Shown here in pieces: positions 29,365 through 36,994 of a stretch of DNA of 64,000 bases. Below the pieces are notes generated by a model that worked only from the letters and a program-made list of their open reading frames with translations, was not told where the DNA came from and did no database searches. Source of the stretch: Salinicoccus cyprini (lineage in GTDB: Bacteria > Bacillota > Bacilli > Staphylococcales > Salinicoccaceae); assembly GCF_007713705.1 (NCBI RefSeq), contig NZ_VMSJ01000001.1, positions 930,001 through 994,000 of the forward strand, written 5' to 3'. The first letter of the stretch is position 1, and each line of letters opens with the position of its first letter. A program made the position numbers and the translations under genes.

Positions 29365-29925
29365 TCATTCTTCTTTTGATTCATTTACAACTTTATATAC
29401 TGTTGCTCTGGATACGCCAACCATGTCTGCAATCTGTTTTCCTGTGTATTTCTGTGTATCGTACAACGACTGTATCATTGCTTTCTTGTCGTCTGCTATT
29501 CCAGGTCTGCCGCCATTTCTGCCACGTGCACGCGCTGATTCAAGTCCTTTTTTCGTACGTTCACTGAGCAAGCTTGCTTCAAGTTCTGCGAATGCCGACA
29601 TCATCGTAAAGAACATTTTACCCATCGGATCTTTCGTCGTGACGTTCATATTGATGATTTCAAGGTCTATCCCGCGCTTTTCCAGTGCTGTCGACAGCTC
29701 TATGAGCTGTTTTGTCGTGCGTCCCAGCCTATCCAGCTTGGTGATCACCATCGTATCCCCTTCCCGCATGTAGTCCATACATTTCTCAAGCTCTGTGCGT
29801 TCAGGCTTTCTGCCGCTTACTTTTTCCGAGAAAATTTTAATGCATCCTGCTTCTTCAAGCATATCCATCTGACTTTCGAGGTTCTGACCTTTGGTGCTTA
29901 CTCTTGCATAGCCTATTTTACTCAT
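29365..29925 (-). CDS. Solitary serine recombinase (resolvase/invertase family)
   Basis: Small serine recombinase of 186 aa, the Tn3-resolvase/Bin type. The nucleophile is Ser10 in GYARVSTKGQ; the conserved KLDRLGRTTKQL segment, the E helix (FAELEASLLSERTKKGLESA) and a C-terminal helix-turn-helix (TGKQIADMVGVSRATVYKV) are all present, so it looks active. No transposase or cargo gene adjoins it; its neighbours are core genes. It may be a remnant of a transposon or plasmid, or a stand-alone resolvase. Its upstream region carries long inverted repeats that could be its recombination site. Confidence 0.92.
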   Translation of the reverse strand: MSKIGYARVSTKGQNLESQMDMLEEAGCIKIFSEKVSGRKPERTELEKCMDYMREGDTMVITKLDRLGRTTKQLIELSTALEKRGIDLEIINMNVTTKDPMGKMFFTMMSAFAELEASLLSERTKKGLESARARGRNGGRPGIADDKKAMIQSLYDTQKYTGKQIADMVGVSRATVYKVVNESKEE

Positions 29926-29969
29926 TTTTACATCTTTCCCTTATAATGTATTTTAAACGGTGTACTAAC

Positions 29970-29998
29970 AGTATAAGTTTACAGTGAATAAAAGACAA
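29970..29998 (-). promoter_or_regulatory. Putative promoter of the recombinase gene
   Basis: On the minus strand, TTGTCT (29993-29998) and TATACT (29970-29975) are separated by 17 bp. It lies within the left arm of the inverted repeat at 29978-30058, so binding of the recombinase there would repress its own gene. Confidence 0.55.
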
Positions 29999-30058
29999 GT
30001 AAATAAACAATATTTATTAACATTTTTAATGTTTTTGTTCTTTTATTGTTAATGTAAA
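29978..30058. repeat. Imperfect inverted repeat upstream of the recombinase gene (possible res-like site)
   Basis: The left arm (29978-29998) begins TTTACA and ends AATAAAAGACAA. The right arm (30035-30058), read on the other strand, begins TTTACA and ends AATAAAAGAACAA. The arms are separated by about 36 bp of AT-rich DNA. Resolvase genes are usually next to a res site of several inverted 12-bp subsites; the arrangement is compatible but not proof. Confidence 0.5.
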
Positions 30059-30111
30059 TAAAACCCTCGTTAAATAGACAGTTAAAATCATGCTCTTTCT
30101 CATGATAACCT

Positions 30112-30140
30112 TTTACAATTTATGTTTAATATCTGATAAT
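30112..30140 (+). promoter_or_regulatory. Putative promoter of the sodium:solute symporter gene
   Basis: TTTACA (30112-30117) and GATAAT (30135-30140) are separated by 17 bp. A 6-bp dyad ATCATG-N8-CATGAT lies just upstream at 30087-30106 and could be an operator. Confidence 0.5.
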
Positions 30141-30193
30141 TAGTACATATATTATATAGATGATAATCTCATATTTGTTCTGGAGCTGATAAA

Positions 30194-31942
30194 ATGACTT
30201 TCACTATTATTACCTGCATCCTATTTATGGCTTTTGTGGCCTGGTACTCCTATCGTAAAACGAGAAACACCATCGGCGACAGCGATGGCTACTTTCTCGC
30301 CGGACGTGGTCTTACAGGCGGCTTCATCGCCGGTTCCCTCGTTCTGACGAATCTATCTGCAGAACAGCTGGTCGGACTGAATGGCCAGGCCTACAGCGCA
30401 AACATGTCCAATATGGCTTGGGAAGTAACTGCCGGCATATCCGTCATCATTCTCGCGCTGATCCTGCTCCCGAGATACATAGGTGGTGCCTTCACCACCC
30501 TGCCGGGGTTCGTAAACAGCCGGTTCGATGAAGGGACCCGGATGATGGTCACCCTCCTGTTCATGATGGGGTATACATTCGTAACCATCCCTTCTGTACT
30601 CTACTCGGGTGCCATCGCTGTACTGCAGCTGTTCAATGTACCTGAACTGCTGGGTCTGTCACTGGAGCAGTCCATGTGGATCGTCATCTGGATTGTCGGC
30701 ATCATCGGTGCCTGCTATGCTATTTTCGGAGGACTGAGAGCGGTTGCCATATCGGATACACTGAACGGGATCGGGCTGCTCATCATCGGGCTGATCGTTC
30801 CGATCATCGGTTTCTACACCCTCGGCAGTGGCAACATTCTAGAAGGCATGAAGACGATTGCTACCGAAAATCCTGAGAAGCTGAATTCGATCGGCTCACG
30901 CGATGACGCCGTGCCATTCGGCACCATCTTCACTGGTATGATTTTTGCCAATCTATTCTATTGGGGAACCAACCAGTATGTCATCCAGCGGACACTTGGT
31001 GCCAAAAGCCTTGCTGAAGGTCAGAAAGGCACGCTGTTCACGGGATTCCTGAAAATACTTGTCCCCTTCATGATGATGGTTCCTGGTATCATCGCCTTTC
31101 ATCTCTACGGACCGGATCTTCAGAATATAGATCTGGCCTATCCGGCACTGATCAATCAGCTGCTGCCGCCTATATTGAGTGGATTCTTCCTGGCAGTGCT
31201 TCTGGGCGCGGTACTTTCAAGTTTCAACTCGCTGCTCAATAGTGCAGCGACCATGTTTGCCTATGACATCTACAAAGTGAAGTTCAAAAAGAATGCATCG
31301 GATAGGGAAATGATTGCAATCAGCAAATGGTTTGGTACACTCCTGGCGCTGGTTTCATTCTTCATCGCCCCACTACTGCTCCGTGCACCGGATGGTCTAT
31401 GGAACATAATCAGGGAATTTACCGGATTCTTCAACATACCAGTCATTGCAATCATACTTGTCGGTATATTCTCGAAAAGAGTACCACCGATCGGTCCGAA
31501 GATTGCCATCATCGTCCACGTCTTCCTGTATTACATGCTGATATGGGGACTGCCGACATTCTTCGGCATCACCTTCGACATCAGCTTCATCCATATCCAG
31601 GGCATGCTGTTTGTGCTCGCTGTAGCAATCATGGTGATGGCGGGAATCGTCAAACCACTGGCGAGGCCGCATGACTTCACCTACAATCCCAAAGTGGACA
31701 TGGTACCTTGGAAATTTGCGCTGCCCATGACTGTGCTGCTCATCGGCGCCATGGTATTCTGCTTCATTCTGTTTTCAAATGTCGGACTGGCCTATCCGGA
31801 TGGCATCGTTTCAGGATGGTTCTGGCCGGTAGTCGGCATACTTGCTGCTGTCACAGCCATCTTCTACTTCATTTCATTTAAGAGATGGAATGACAAGTAC
31901 GGCACACTGCTGCACAATACCTACAATGAAAAAAAGCTATAG
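30194..31942 (+). CDS. Sodium:solute symporter (SSS family)
   Basis: Membrane carrier of 582 aa with about 14 hydrophobic segments, of the SGLT/YidK branch of the SSS family. Family features include DGYFLAGRGLTGGFIAGSLV near residue 30, LSAEQLVGLNGQAY, the GGLRAVAISD loop (about 181-190) and SSFNSLLNSAATMFAYDIY (about 340-358). It couples sodium to uptake of a sugar, sialic acid or similar solute; the substrate cannot be assigned. GGAG lies before the ATG. Monocistronic, between the recombinase island and the Fem cluster. Confidence 0.88.
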   Translation: MTFTIITCILFMAFVAWYSYRKTRNTIGDSDGYFLAGRGLTGGFIAGSLVLTNLSAEQLVGLNGQAYSANMSNMAWEVTAGISVIILALILLPRYIGGAFTTLPGFVNSRFDEGTRMMVTLLFMMGYTFVTIPSVLYSGAIAVLQLFNVPELLGLSLEQSMWIVIWIVGIIGACYAIFGGLRAVAISDTLNGIGLLIIGLIVPIIGFYTLGSGNILEGMKTIATENPEKLNSIGSRDDAVPFGTIFTGMIFANLFYWGTNQYVIQRTLGAKSLAEGQKGTLFTGFLKILVPFMMMVPGIIAFHLYGPDLQNIDLAYPALINQLLPPILSGFFLAVLLGAVLSSFNSLLNSAATMFAYDIYKVKFKKNASDREMIAISKWFGTLLALVSFFIAPLLLRAPDGLWNIIREFTGFFNIPVIAIILVGIFSKRVPPIGPKIAIIVHVFLYYMLIWGLPTFFGITFDISFIHIQGMLFVLAVAIMVMAGIVKPLARPHDFTYNPKVDMVPWKFALPMTVLLIGAMVFCFILFSNVGLAYPDGIVSGWFWPVVGILAAVTAIFYFISFKRWNDKYGTLLHNTYNEKKL

Positions 31943-31962
31943 CGATATGCTATAGCTTTTTT
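31929..31962. terminator. Bidirectional terminator between the symporter and the Fem cluster
   Basis: AAAAAAGCTATAGC and GCTATAGCTTTTTT around a short loop, overlapping the symporter stop and ending 5 nt before the stop of the third Fem gene. Confidence 0.93.
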
Positions 31963-31967
31963 CATTT

Positions 31968-33212
31968 CTAGACTTTATTCAGTTTCTGGGCCAGCTTGTG
32001 TACCGGCCTGTTATATACCTTTTCAAATGTTCCTGGCAGTTCCTCGATCAGGGGATCATAGCCCTTTTTGAATTTATAGACACCATAATCCTTTGAGGCT
32101 TCTGTAAAGTCCCCTGTCAGACCGAAGAAATTGAATCGTCCGAGACCGAGTTTTTTCGCCTCTTTGATCATATGCCATGTTGTGAAGTTGGTCCCCATGA
32201 ACATGGAGTGCTCCGGATAGCTTCCGCTGAAAAGGTAGACCATCTCATGATTGTTGTAGTAGTACATGCCGGCAGAAAGTTCGATTACACTGCCGTATTC
32301 AGCCTGCACACCACGGATTTTCTCCAGACGCTTCTCCTTATTGCCGACCAGGTCGTGAAGTTCGTTGAGCCGGCCCTTCATACGCTTCGTGCCTTCCCCC
32401 TTGTCGAACTTGCTCTGCATGTCCTTCTGATCGGAAACCAGCGCTTCAAGCTCCTCGCTGAGCTTCGCCAGGTATTCCTCGAGATCGATATAGCTCAGAG
32501 TCAGGTATGTCCGGTCCTTCAGTGTCCTGAGCAGATTTTTGATCTTCTGGCTGCTCACCGGATCAAAACCGATGCGCTCTTCCGTATCCTTGTATATTTC
32601 GATGAACTTGTCATATTCATCCTCTTCCAGATACCTGACACGTACACCCATCTGCTCACTCGCCCGTGTGTTATAACGGGTTTTCTGATCCATGCTTTTC
32701 ATAAGCTCTGCTTCATCCCGGCTGATATCGAGCACTGCCTGGTATCTGAGCATTTCACTGGTCACAAGCTGCTTTGTAAACCCATTGTGGCTATAGCCGA
32801 GCCTGCTGTAGACTTCCATGATTCCATGGTTGTTGAGGACACTGTCGATCGCCTCCCCATCGCTATTGCGCATCTGATAGATGTGGTACGGAGAATGGAT
32901 CATCTTTATTCCCCCATGCTTTTTTGCATATGCATCTATTTCACGAAGGAAGAACTGCAGTCTGTCATTTGTAAACGGCCTGATGAGCGGACCGGCATGT
33001 GAAGTGAATATTCTGTAGCGTTTCAGGACAGAACGGCCACTGAGCATGGAGACCCCGATCAGTGCATCGTCTTCATACAGTCCAAGCAGATGGGTTTCCT
33101 GGATGCCTGATATATAGTCATAGTACAGCGGGTCGTGCATATAATGGCAGTAGCTGTCGTAATCGGCCAAGAACGCTTTGAAAGTCTCGGCCTGGATTGG
33201 TGATGTTCTCAT
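31968..33212 (-). CDS. Third FemABX-family peptidoglycan bridge aminoacyltransferase (paralogue)
   Basis: Fem-type non-ribosomal peptidyltransferase of 414 aa that would add an amino acid from aminoacyl-tRNA to the peptidoglycan cross-bridge. It shares the family layout: two GNAT-like halves separated by a helical coiled-coil arm (about residues 240-300), and the C-terminal FNFFGLTGDFTEASKDYGVYKFKKG. It is clearly diverged from FemA and FemB (for example KSMDQKTRYNTRASEQMGV in place of SQRKRNIKKAQKYGV). TTG 33242 opens the frame upstream; ATG 33212 is preferred. Last gene of a three-gene fem operon. The added residue could be Gly, Ser or Ala; sequence does not tell. Confidence 0.85.
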   Translation of the reverse strand: MRTSPIQAETFKAFLADYDSYCHYMHDPLYYDYISGIQETHLLGLYEDDALIGVSMLSGRSVLKRYRIFTSHAGPLIRPFTNDRLQFFLREIDAYAKKHGGIKMIHSPYHIYQMRNSDGEAIDSVLNNHGIMEVYSRLGYSHNGFTKQLVTSEMLRYQAVLDISRDEAELMKSMDQKTRYNTRASEQMGVRVRYLEEDEYDKFIEIYKDTEERIGFDPVSSQKIKNLLRTLKDRTYLTLSYIDLEEYLAKLSEELEALVSDQKDMQSKFDKGEGTKRMKGRLNELHDLVGNKEKRLEKIRGVQAEYGSVIELSAGMYYYNNHEMVYLFSGSYPEHSMFMGTNFTTWHMIKEAKKLGLGRFNFFGLTGDFTEASKDYGVYKFKKGYDPLIEELPGTFEKVYNRPVHKLAQKLNKV

Positions 33213-33238
33213 ATTTGGGACAACCTTTCCTCTACTGG

Positions 33239-34513
33239 TCAATTGGATCTTGCAGCTTTTCTCTGTTCAAGTTTCCGTTTCACCTTATAGACATTGTACG
33301 GCATTTTGCTGATGACTTTTACGAAGTCACCGACAAGTTCCTCGATTTCGGCATTGAAGCCGCGCTTGAAGCGGTAGACACCATAATCCTCGCCGTTCTC
33401 CGAGAAATCTCCGCTTACACCGTAGAAATTGTACCGGCTGATGCCTTTGTCCATGCAGTACTTCATCATTTCAAAGTGCATCATATAAGGGCCGACAAAC
33501 TGGGAGAACTGGGTGGAGCTTGCACCGGAATGGTAGACCATTTCATAAGGTGTTTCAAAATAGATGCCGGAAGCAAGGTTCAGTATATTGCCTTCGTTTT
33601 TGCGCAGTTCGCTCGCCTGCATCCGGTCCTCACTCATCTTGCTGATCTGCTTGTCGAGTTCACCAATCTTGTTGAGTGTCTTTTCGTTCTTGTTGTCTTT
33701 CTCCATCATCTGGTTTCTCTTCGTCTCGGAATCTTCAATCTGATCCGACAGGTTGCTGATGTACTTGTCCAGTTCTATATAGGCAAGCGGAATGAGTATC
33801 TTGTCGCCATAGGCCTTTTTAAGGTTGGAATAGTATTTCTCTGGATCCGGCGGCGTGAAGAAATCCTGCCGCTCGCTCGTATCCAGATACAGTTCAAGGA
33901 AGATGTTGATTTCATCGAGCTCAAGGAACCGGATTTCGACACCATATTTCTGGGCTTTCTTGATATTCCGCTTCCTCTGGGAATCGAAGGACTTCAACAA
34001 GGTGCTTTCATCATATCCCGAAAGATCCAGTACACTCATCCAGCGGGCCTGCGAAGTTCTGGAGTAGCCGCGTGTAAAGCCCTGGTGGACGTATCCTTCC
34101 TCTTCCATGATTGTGACCAGTGCATGCTGCTCCGGGTAGTCCGCCTTCTCGTTGACGTCCTTGTCATACTTTCTGTAGATCCAGTTCGGGTCGAGTTTGA
34201 CATACAGGCCATTGTTCTTTTTCAAGTATTGTGTCAGTCCCTGCAAAAAGAATCGGACGTGCTCATGATTGTGGTAATCAAGAACCGGCCCACGGTTGGA
34301 ATAGTAGAAATACTTGCCCATCACGGTCTTTTTCAGTGTGAAGAGACAGGCGGCGATGACCGTATTATCCTCATCCTTGACACCAAGGAGGCGCACCTTG
34401 TCCTTATCCATCTCACGGTTTCTTTTATTTTCCATCATCTGGAAGAAGGCGGATTCCTCCCCCTTTTCGATATAGTCCCTATACTCTCTTTCGGTCAGCT
34501 CAGCAAATTTCAT
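33239..34513 (-). CDS. femB: FemB-type peptidoglycan bridge aminoacyltransferase
   Basis: Enzyme of 424 aa. It resembles S. aureus FemB, which adds glycines 4 and 5 of the pentaglycine bridge: MKFAELTEREYRDYI start, YYSNRGPVLDYHN, DSQRKRNIKKAQKYGVEIRF, a coiled-coil arm around 240-300 and YNFYGVSGDFSENGEDYGVY. GGGAGG precedes the ATG. It lies 7 nt after femA and 26 nt before the third fem gene, in the order femA-femB-third gene. Assignment to FemB rather than another Fem rests on remembered sequence similarity and order. Confidence 0.9.
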   Translation of the reverse strand: MKFAELTEREYRDYIEKGEESAFFQMMENKRNREMDKDKVRLLGVKDEDNTVIAACLFTLKKTVMGKYFYYSNRGPVLDYHNHEHVRFFLQGLTQYLKKNNGLYVKLDPNWIYRKYDKDVNEKADYPEQHALVTIMEEEGYVHQGFTRGYSRTSQARWMSVLDLSGYDESTLLKSFDSQRKRNIKKAQKYGVEIRFLELDEINIFLELYLDTSERQDFFTPPDPEKYYSNLKKAYGDKILIPLAYIELDKYISNLSDQIEDSETKRNQMMEKDNKNEKTLNKIGELDKQISKMSEDRMQASELRKNEGNILNLASGIYFETPYEMVYHSGASSTQFSQFVGPYMMHFEMMKYCMDKGISRYNFYGVSGDFSENGEDYGVYRFKRGFNAEIEELVGDFVKVISKMPYNVYKVKRKLEQRKAARSN

Positions 34514-34520
34514 CTGTCTG

Positions 34521-35780
34521 CTACCTCCCTATTCTATCCCTTAGTTTCGTCAGCGCCTGATAGGCTCTATATGCCGGAACATTAACCGGCCTGGTGAAAT
34601 CACCGGCATATTCGAATACTTTCGCATTGAACCCACGTTTGAACTGGATGACACCGTAGTCCTCCGCTTCTTCGGTGAAATCTCCGCTGATGCCATAGAA
34701 GTTGTACAGATCGATGCCCTGTTCGAGTGCATAGTTGATCATATGCCACTGGATCAGATAGCTGCCTGCAAAATGCCTGAATTCATTGTCACTGCCACCG
34801 GCAAGGTATACGACCTCGTGCGGTGTGATGAAATAGTAGGCGCTCGCAATCGGCAGTTCCTCGCCATGCGTCTCCCGCAGTGCCTCTCCTTCGGCAAGCT
34901 TGTCTTCAATATTCTTCAGCTGATCGCCGAGATTGGCGATTTTTTTGGCGGCCTTCTGGTTCTCGGGGTCCTTTTCCAGATCCTTGTTTGCCTTCTCCAT
35001 GTTTTGGAGCAGTGCATCACGGTCTTTCGCGATGGACGCTGTATATTCATCCAGATTGACATATACGAGCGGAATGATGACATTATCGCCAAAGTGCTGC
35101 TTCCTGCTGATGTAATAGGCGTCATCCCGGTCGACGAACGCCTTCTTCTCCGAAGTATCCCGCATGAACTTCCTGAATATGTCGATTTCATCAAGCTCCA
35201 GATAGCGTACGTGAAGACCGTGCTTCTGTGCTTTCTTTATATTCCGCTTCCTCAGGCTGTCCATATCATCCAGTATCGTTTTCGGGTCCTTGCCTTTCAG
35301 ATCGAGTACCGAATGCCAGCGGATCTGTATGACCGGATCAAATCCTGTAGTAAAGCCATCGTGCCGGAAGCCCTGATCTTTGAAGTAGTCGAAGATATAG
35401 CGGTTGCCTCTGTCCTTTATCACTTCACCATCATGATTTCTCTCCTTGATGACTTCATAGGGATCGATTCTGACATGCATGACTTTCTTCGGTTTCAGAA
35501 ACTGGTGCAGGCCATGGAAAAATACATCAAACACCTGCTTGTCCGAATAATCCATCACCGGCCCACGATTGCCGTAGGCATACTTGAACACTTTCATCAT
35601 CGGAGTCAGTGTCACGAGACATGCCGCCCTGACCGATCCGTCATCCTTCACACCGACGAGATACGTCTCGACACCTTGGGCCACCTTCAGCAGGTAGTTC
35701 TCTTTCGTCTGGGTGAAATGACTGAAGTGGTCTCTGGTGAACTGATCGAATTCCTCTATGGTCAACTCTGTAAATTGCAT
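34521..35780 (-). CDS. femA: FemA-type peptidoglycan bridge aminoacyltransferase
   Basis: Enzyme of 419 aa, the length of S. aureus FemA, which adds glycines 2 and 3 to lipid II-Gly. Strong matches include SHFTQTKENYLLKVAQG near residue 20, GNRGPVMDY, DSLRKRNIKKAQKHGL, a long coiled-coil arm (about 240-310) and HFAGSYLIQWHMINYALEQG with YNFYGISGDFTEEAEDYGV. The first enzyme of the pathway (FemX/FmhB) is not in this window. AGGAG precedes ATG 35780. First gene of the fem operon; a TATAAT lies about 55 nt upstream without a clear -35. Confidence 0.94.
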   Translation of the reverse strand: MQFTELTIEEFDQFTRDHFSHFTQTKENYLLKVAQGVETYLVGVKDDGSVRAACLVTLTPMMKVFKYAYGNRGPVMDYSDKQVFDVFFHGLHQFLKPKKVMHVRIDPYEVIKERNHDGEVIKDRGNRYIFDYFKDQGFRHDGFTTGFDPVIQIRWHSVLDLKGKDPKTILDDMDSLRKRNIKKAQKHGLHVRYLELDEIDIFRKFMRDTSEKKAFVDRDDAYYISRKQHFGDNVIIPLVYVNLDEYTASIAKDRDALLQNMEKANKDLEKDPENQKAAKKIANLGDQLKNIEDKLAEGEALRETHGEELPIASAYYFITPHEVVYLAGGSDNEFRHFAGSYLIQWHMINYALEQGIDLYNFYGISGDFTEEAEDYGVIQFKRGFNAKVFEYAGDFTRPVNVPAYRAYQALTKLRDRIGR

Positions 35781-35870
35781 AATGGCACTCCTGTCAACTA
35801 ATTTTCATACTTTGATTATATTATCAGATTTACCGAACCATCTCCATGATTTTCAAAAGATATACGGCAA

Positions 35871-35929
35871 ATTCGTTTTTATAAACGAATTTTATAAAAT
35901 TCGCCTATATACACGAATTGTTATATAAT
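35871..35929 (+). promoter_or_regulatory. Operator array and -10 element of the SatD/DUF3307 operon
   Basis: Two 20-bp dyads of form ATTCG-N10-CGAAT lie in tandem: ATTCGTTTTTATAAACGAAT (35871-35890) and ATTCGCCTATATACACGAAT (35899-35918). The half-sites between them form a perfect 18-bp palindrome, CGAATTTTATAAAATTCG (35886-35903). A TATAAT follows at 35924-35929 with a poor -35, so the second dyad covers the promoter. The arrangement predicts cooperative repression by a dimeric regulator. It does not match the LexA consensus. Confidence 0.65.
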
Positions 35930-35974
35930 ATAGACATAGTCCTATGTATTATACCATTCAGGAGGTGGTCTGCC

Positions 35975-36631
35975 ATCGTTTCCATACTGATTATGGATGT
36001 ATCCGGAAGTTCCAAGGCAACTGAAGATATTTTTGAAAATCTGAAATGGCTAGAAAAGGAGATCGGCACATGGCTTGCCGGGGACGCTTTTTCACATGTC
36101 GACTACCGCATGGGAGATGAGCTCTTCATCCTGTCGTCCCGTGAAAACTATACCCAATTCATCGCCATCTATGCGAAGCTGCTGTGGGAGTCGGGCGACT
36201 TCCCCCTCAAGTGCAGCTTCCATTCTGCCGACATGAAAATACCAGAGGGCGATCCGGAGCAATGGAGCCATGAAGCAATCAAAGATACACGGAATGCTCT
36301 CGATCAGGTGAAGAAGTCATATATCCAGGACTTCGCCTCTCCCGGGATGAGCCAGGAAGTCGATATCGGCCTCATGTATGCGACGGATATACTGAACCAT
36401 ATGACGGACATCCAGCGCCAGGTCGCCTGTCTGAAACTCGGCGGCATGCTGCAGAAGGATATTTCGGCACAGCTCGGCAAATATGAATCCACCATTTCGG
36501 CACACTACAGCAAGTCGCGCGGCCGACAGCTCGCATCCATCCTCTCATTCCTGTCCGAATACTATCACGTGGATGATGGACCGATCCGGGAAGCATTCAG
36601 AAACTCTTTTGAAAGGCGGATGACATCATGA
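35975..36631 (+). CDS. SatD family protein with C-terminal helix-turn-helix
   Basis: Protein of about 218 aa. The N-terminal strand IVSILIMDVSGSSK and the GDELFILS segment resemble SatD-family proteins, first noted in the Streptococcus mutans acid-tolerance (sat) locus; biochemical function unknown. The C-terminal part (MQKDISAQLGKYESTISAHYSKSR region) looks like a helix-turn-helix, so it may bind DNA. The frame opens at TTG 35918, but that lies upstream of the predicted -10. The only good Shine-Dalgarno (AGGAGG, 35960-35965) lies 9 nt before an in-frame ATC at 35975; ATG 35993 is 27 nt away and would cut into the conserved first strand. The start is therefore uncertain and possibly non-AUG. 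Overlaps the next gene by 4 nt. Confidence 0.72.
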   Translation: MVSILIMDVSGSSKATEDIFENLKWLEKEIGTWLAGDAFSHVDYRMGDELFILSSRENYTQFIAIYAKLLWESGDFPLKCSFHSADMKIPEGDPEQWSHEAIKDTRNALDQVKKSYIQDFASPGMSQEVDIGLMYATDILNHMTDIQRQVACLKLGGMLQKDISAQLGKYESTISAHYSKSRGRQLASILSFLSEYYHVDDGPIREAFRNSFERRMTS

Positions 36632-36969
36632 AGATGCTGCTGATCATCCTCTCCATCCTGCTTTACGCATCAAGCGGCTATATACTGAGAGCACTGCTCG
36701 GCTTTCTTTCAGGCATGCGGCATACGCGTACCGACTTCATCGGATTGACCATCGGGTACAGCGAACGCTTTCTGATCATCATATTCGTGCTGTTCGAACA
36801 GTATACGGCAATGGGGCTGATCATTGCAGCGAAATCCATATTGAGGTTCCCGAGCGCCAGTGATGATGAAGGTCATAAGGAGAGCGAGTATGTCCTTGTC
36901 GGTACCATGCTCTCCCTCGTCATCGGCATCCTGAACGGACTCCTCTTCATGTATGCACTTGCCCTATAG
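36628..36969 (+). CDS. Small membrane protein, DUF3307-like
   Basis: Protein of 113 aa with an N-terminal hydrophobic segment and two or three more; the central ERFLIIIFVLFEQYTAMGL, then AAKSILRF and SEYVLVGTMLSLVIGIL, resemble the C-terminal half of DUF3307 membrane proteins, which are commonly found beside SatD-family genes (family knowledge, from memory). It would lack their N-terminal part. ATG overlaps the satD-like stop (ATGA), with AAAGGCGG upstream. Function unknown; the tight coupling implies a joint function with the preceding protein. Confidence 0.65.
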   Translation: MKMLLIILSILLYASSGYILRALLGFLSGMRHTRTDFIGLTIGYSERFLIIIFVLFEQYTAMGLIIAAKSILRFPSASDDEGHKESEYVLVGTMLSLVIGILNGLLFMYALAL

Positions 36970-36994
36970 GACAGCCTCGGCTGTCCTATCTTTT
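36966..36994. terminator. Bidirectional terminator between the DUF3307-like gene and the Y-family polymerase
   Basis: A perfect 11-bp stem ATAGGACAGCC and GGCTGTCCTAT with a 2-nt loop and a short T run. It overlaps both convergent stop codons. Confidence 0.8.

Noticed and set aside
29365-29925. A complete transposon or integrative element around the recombinase
   Set aside because: No transposase, terminal inverted repeats, cargo genes or target duplication could be found; flanking genes are ordinary.
33197-34585. A 462-codon plus-strand open frame opposite femB and the start of the third fem gene
   Set aside because: It mirrors the frame of two well-recognised Fem genes, has no recognisable domain or good ribosome site, and its composition is typical of antisense shadows in this codon usage.
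34743-35801. A 352-codon plus-strand frame opposite femA
   Set aside because: Antisense shadow of a confidently assigned gene; no domain, no Shine-Dalgarno.
35871-35918. The ATTCG/CGAAT dyads as SOS boxes
   Set aside because: They lack the GAAC-N4-GTTC core of Gram-positive LexA sites, although real SOS boxes occur nearby.
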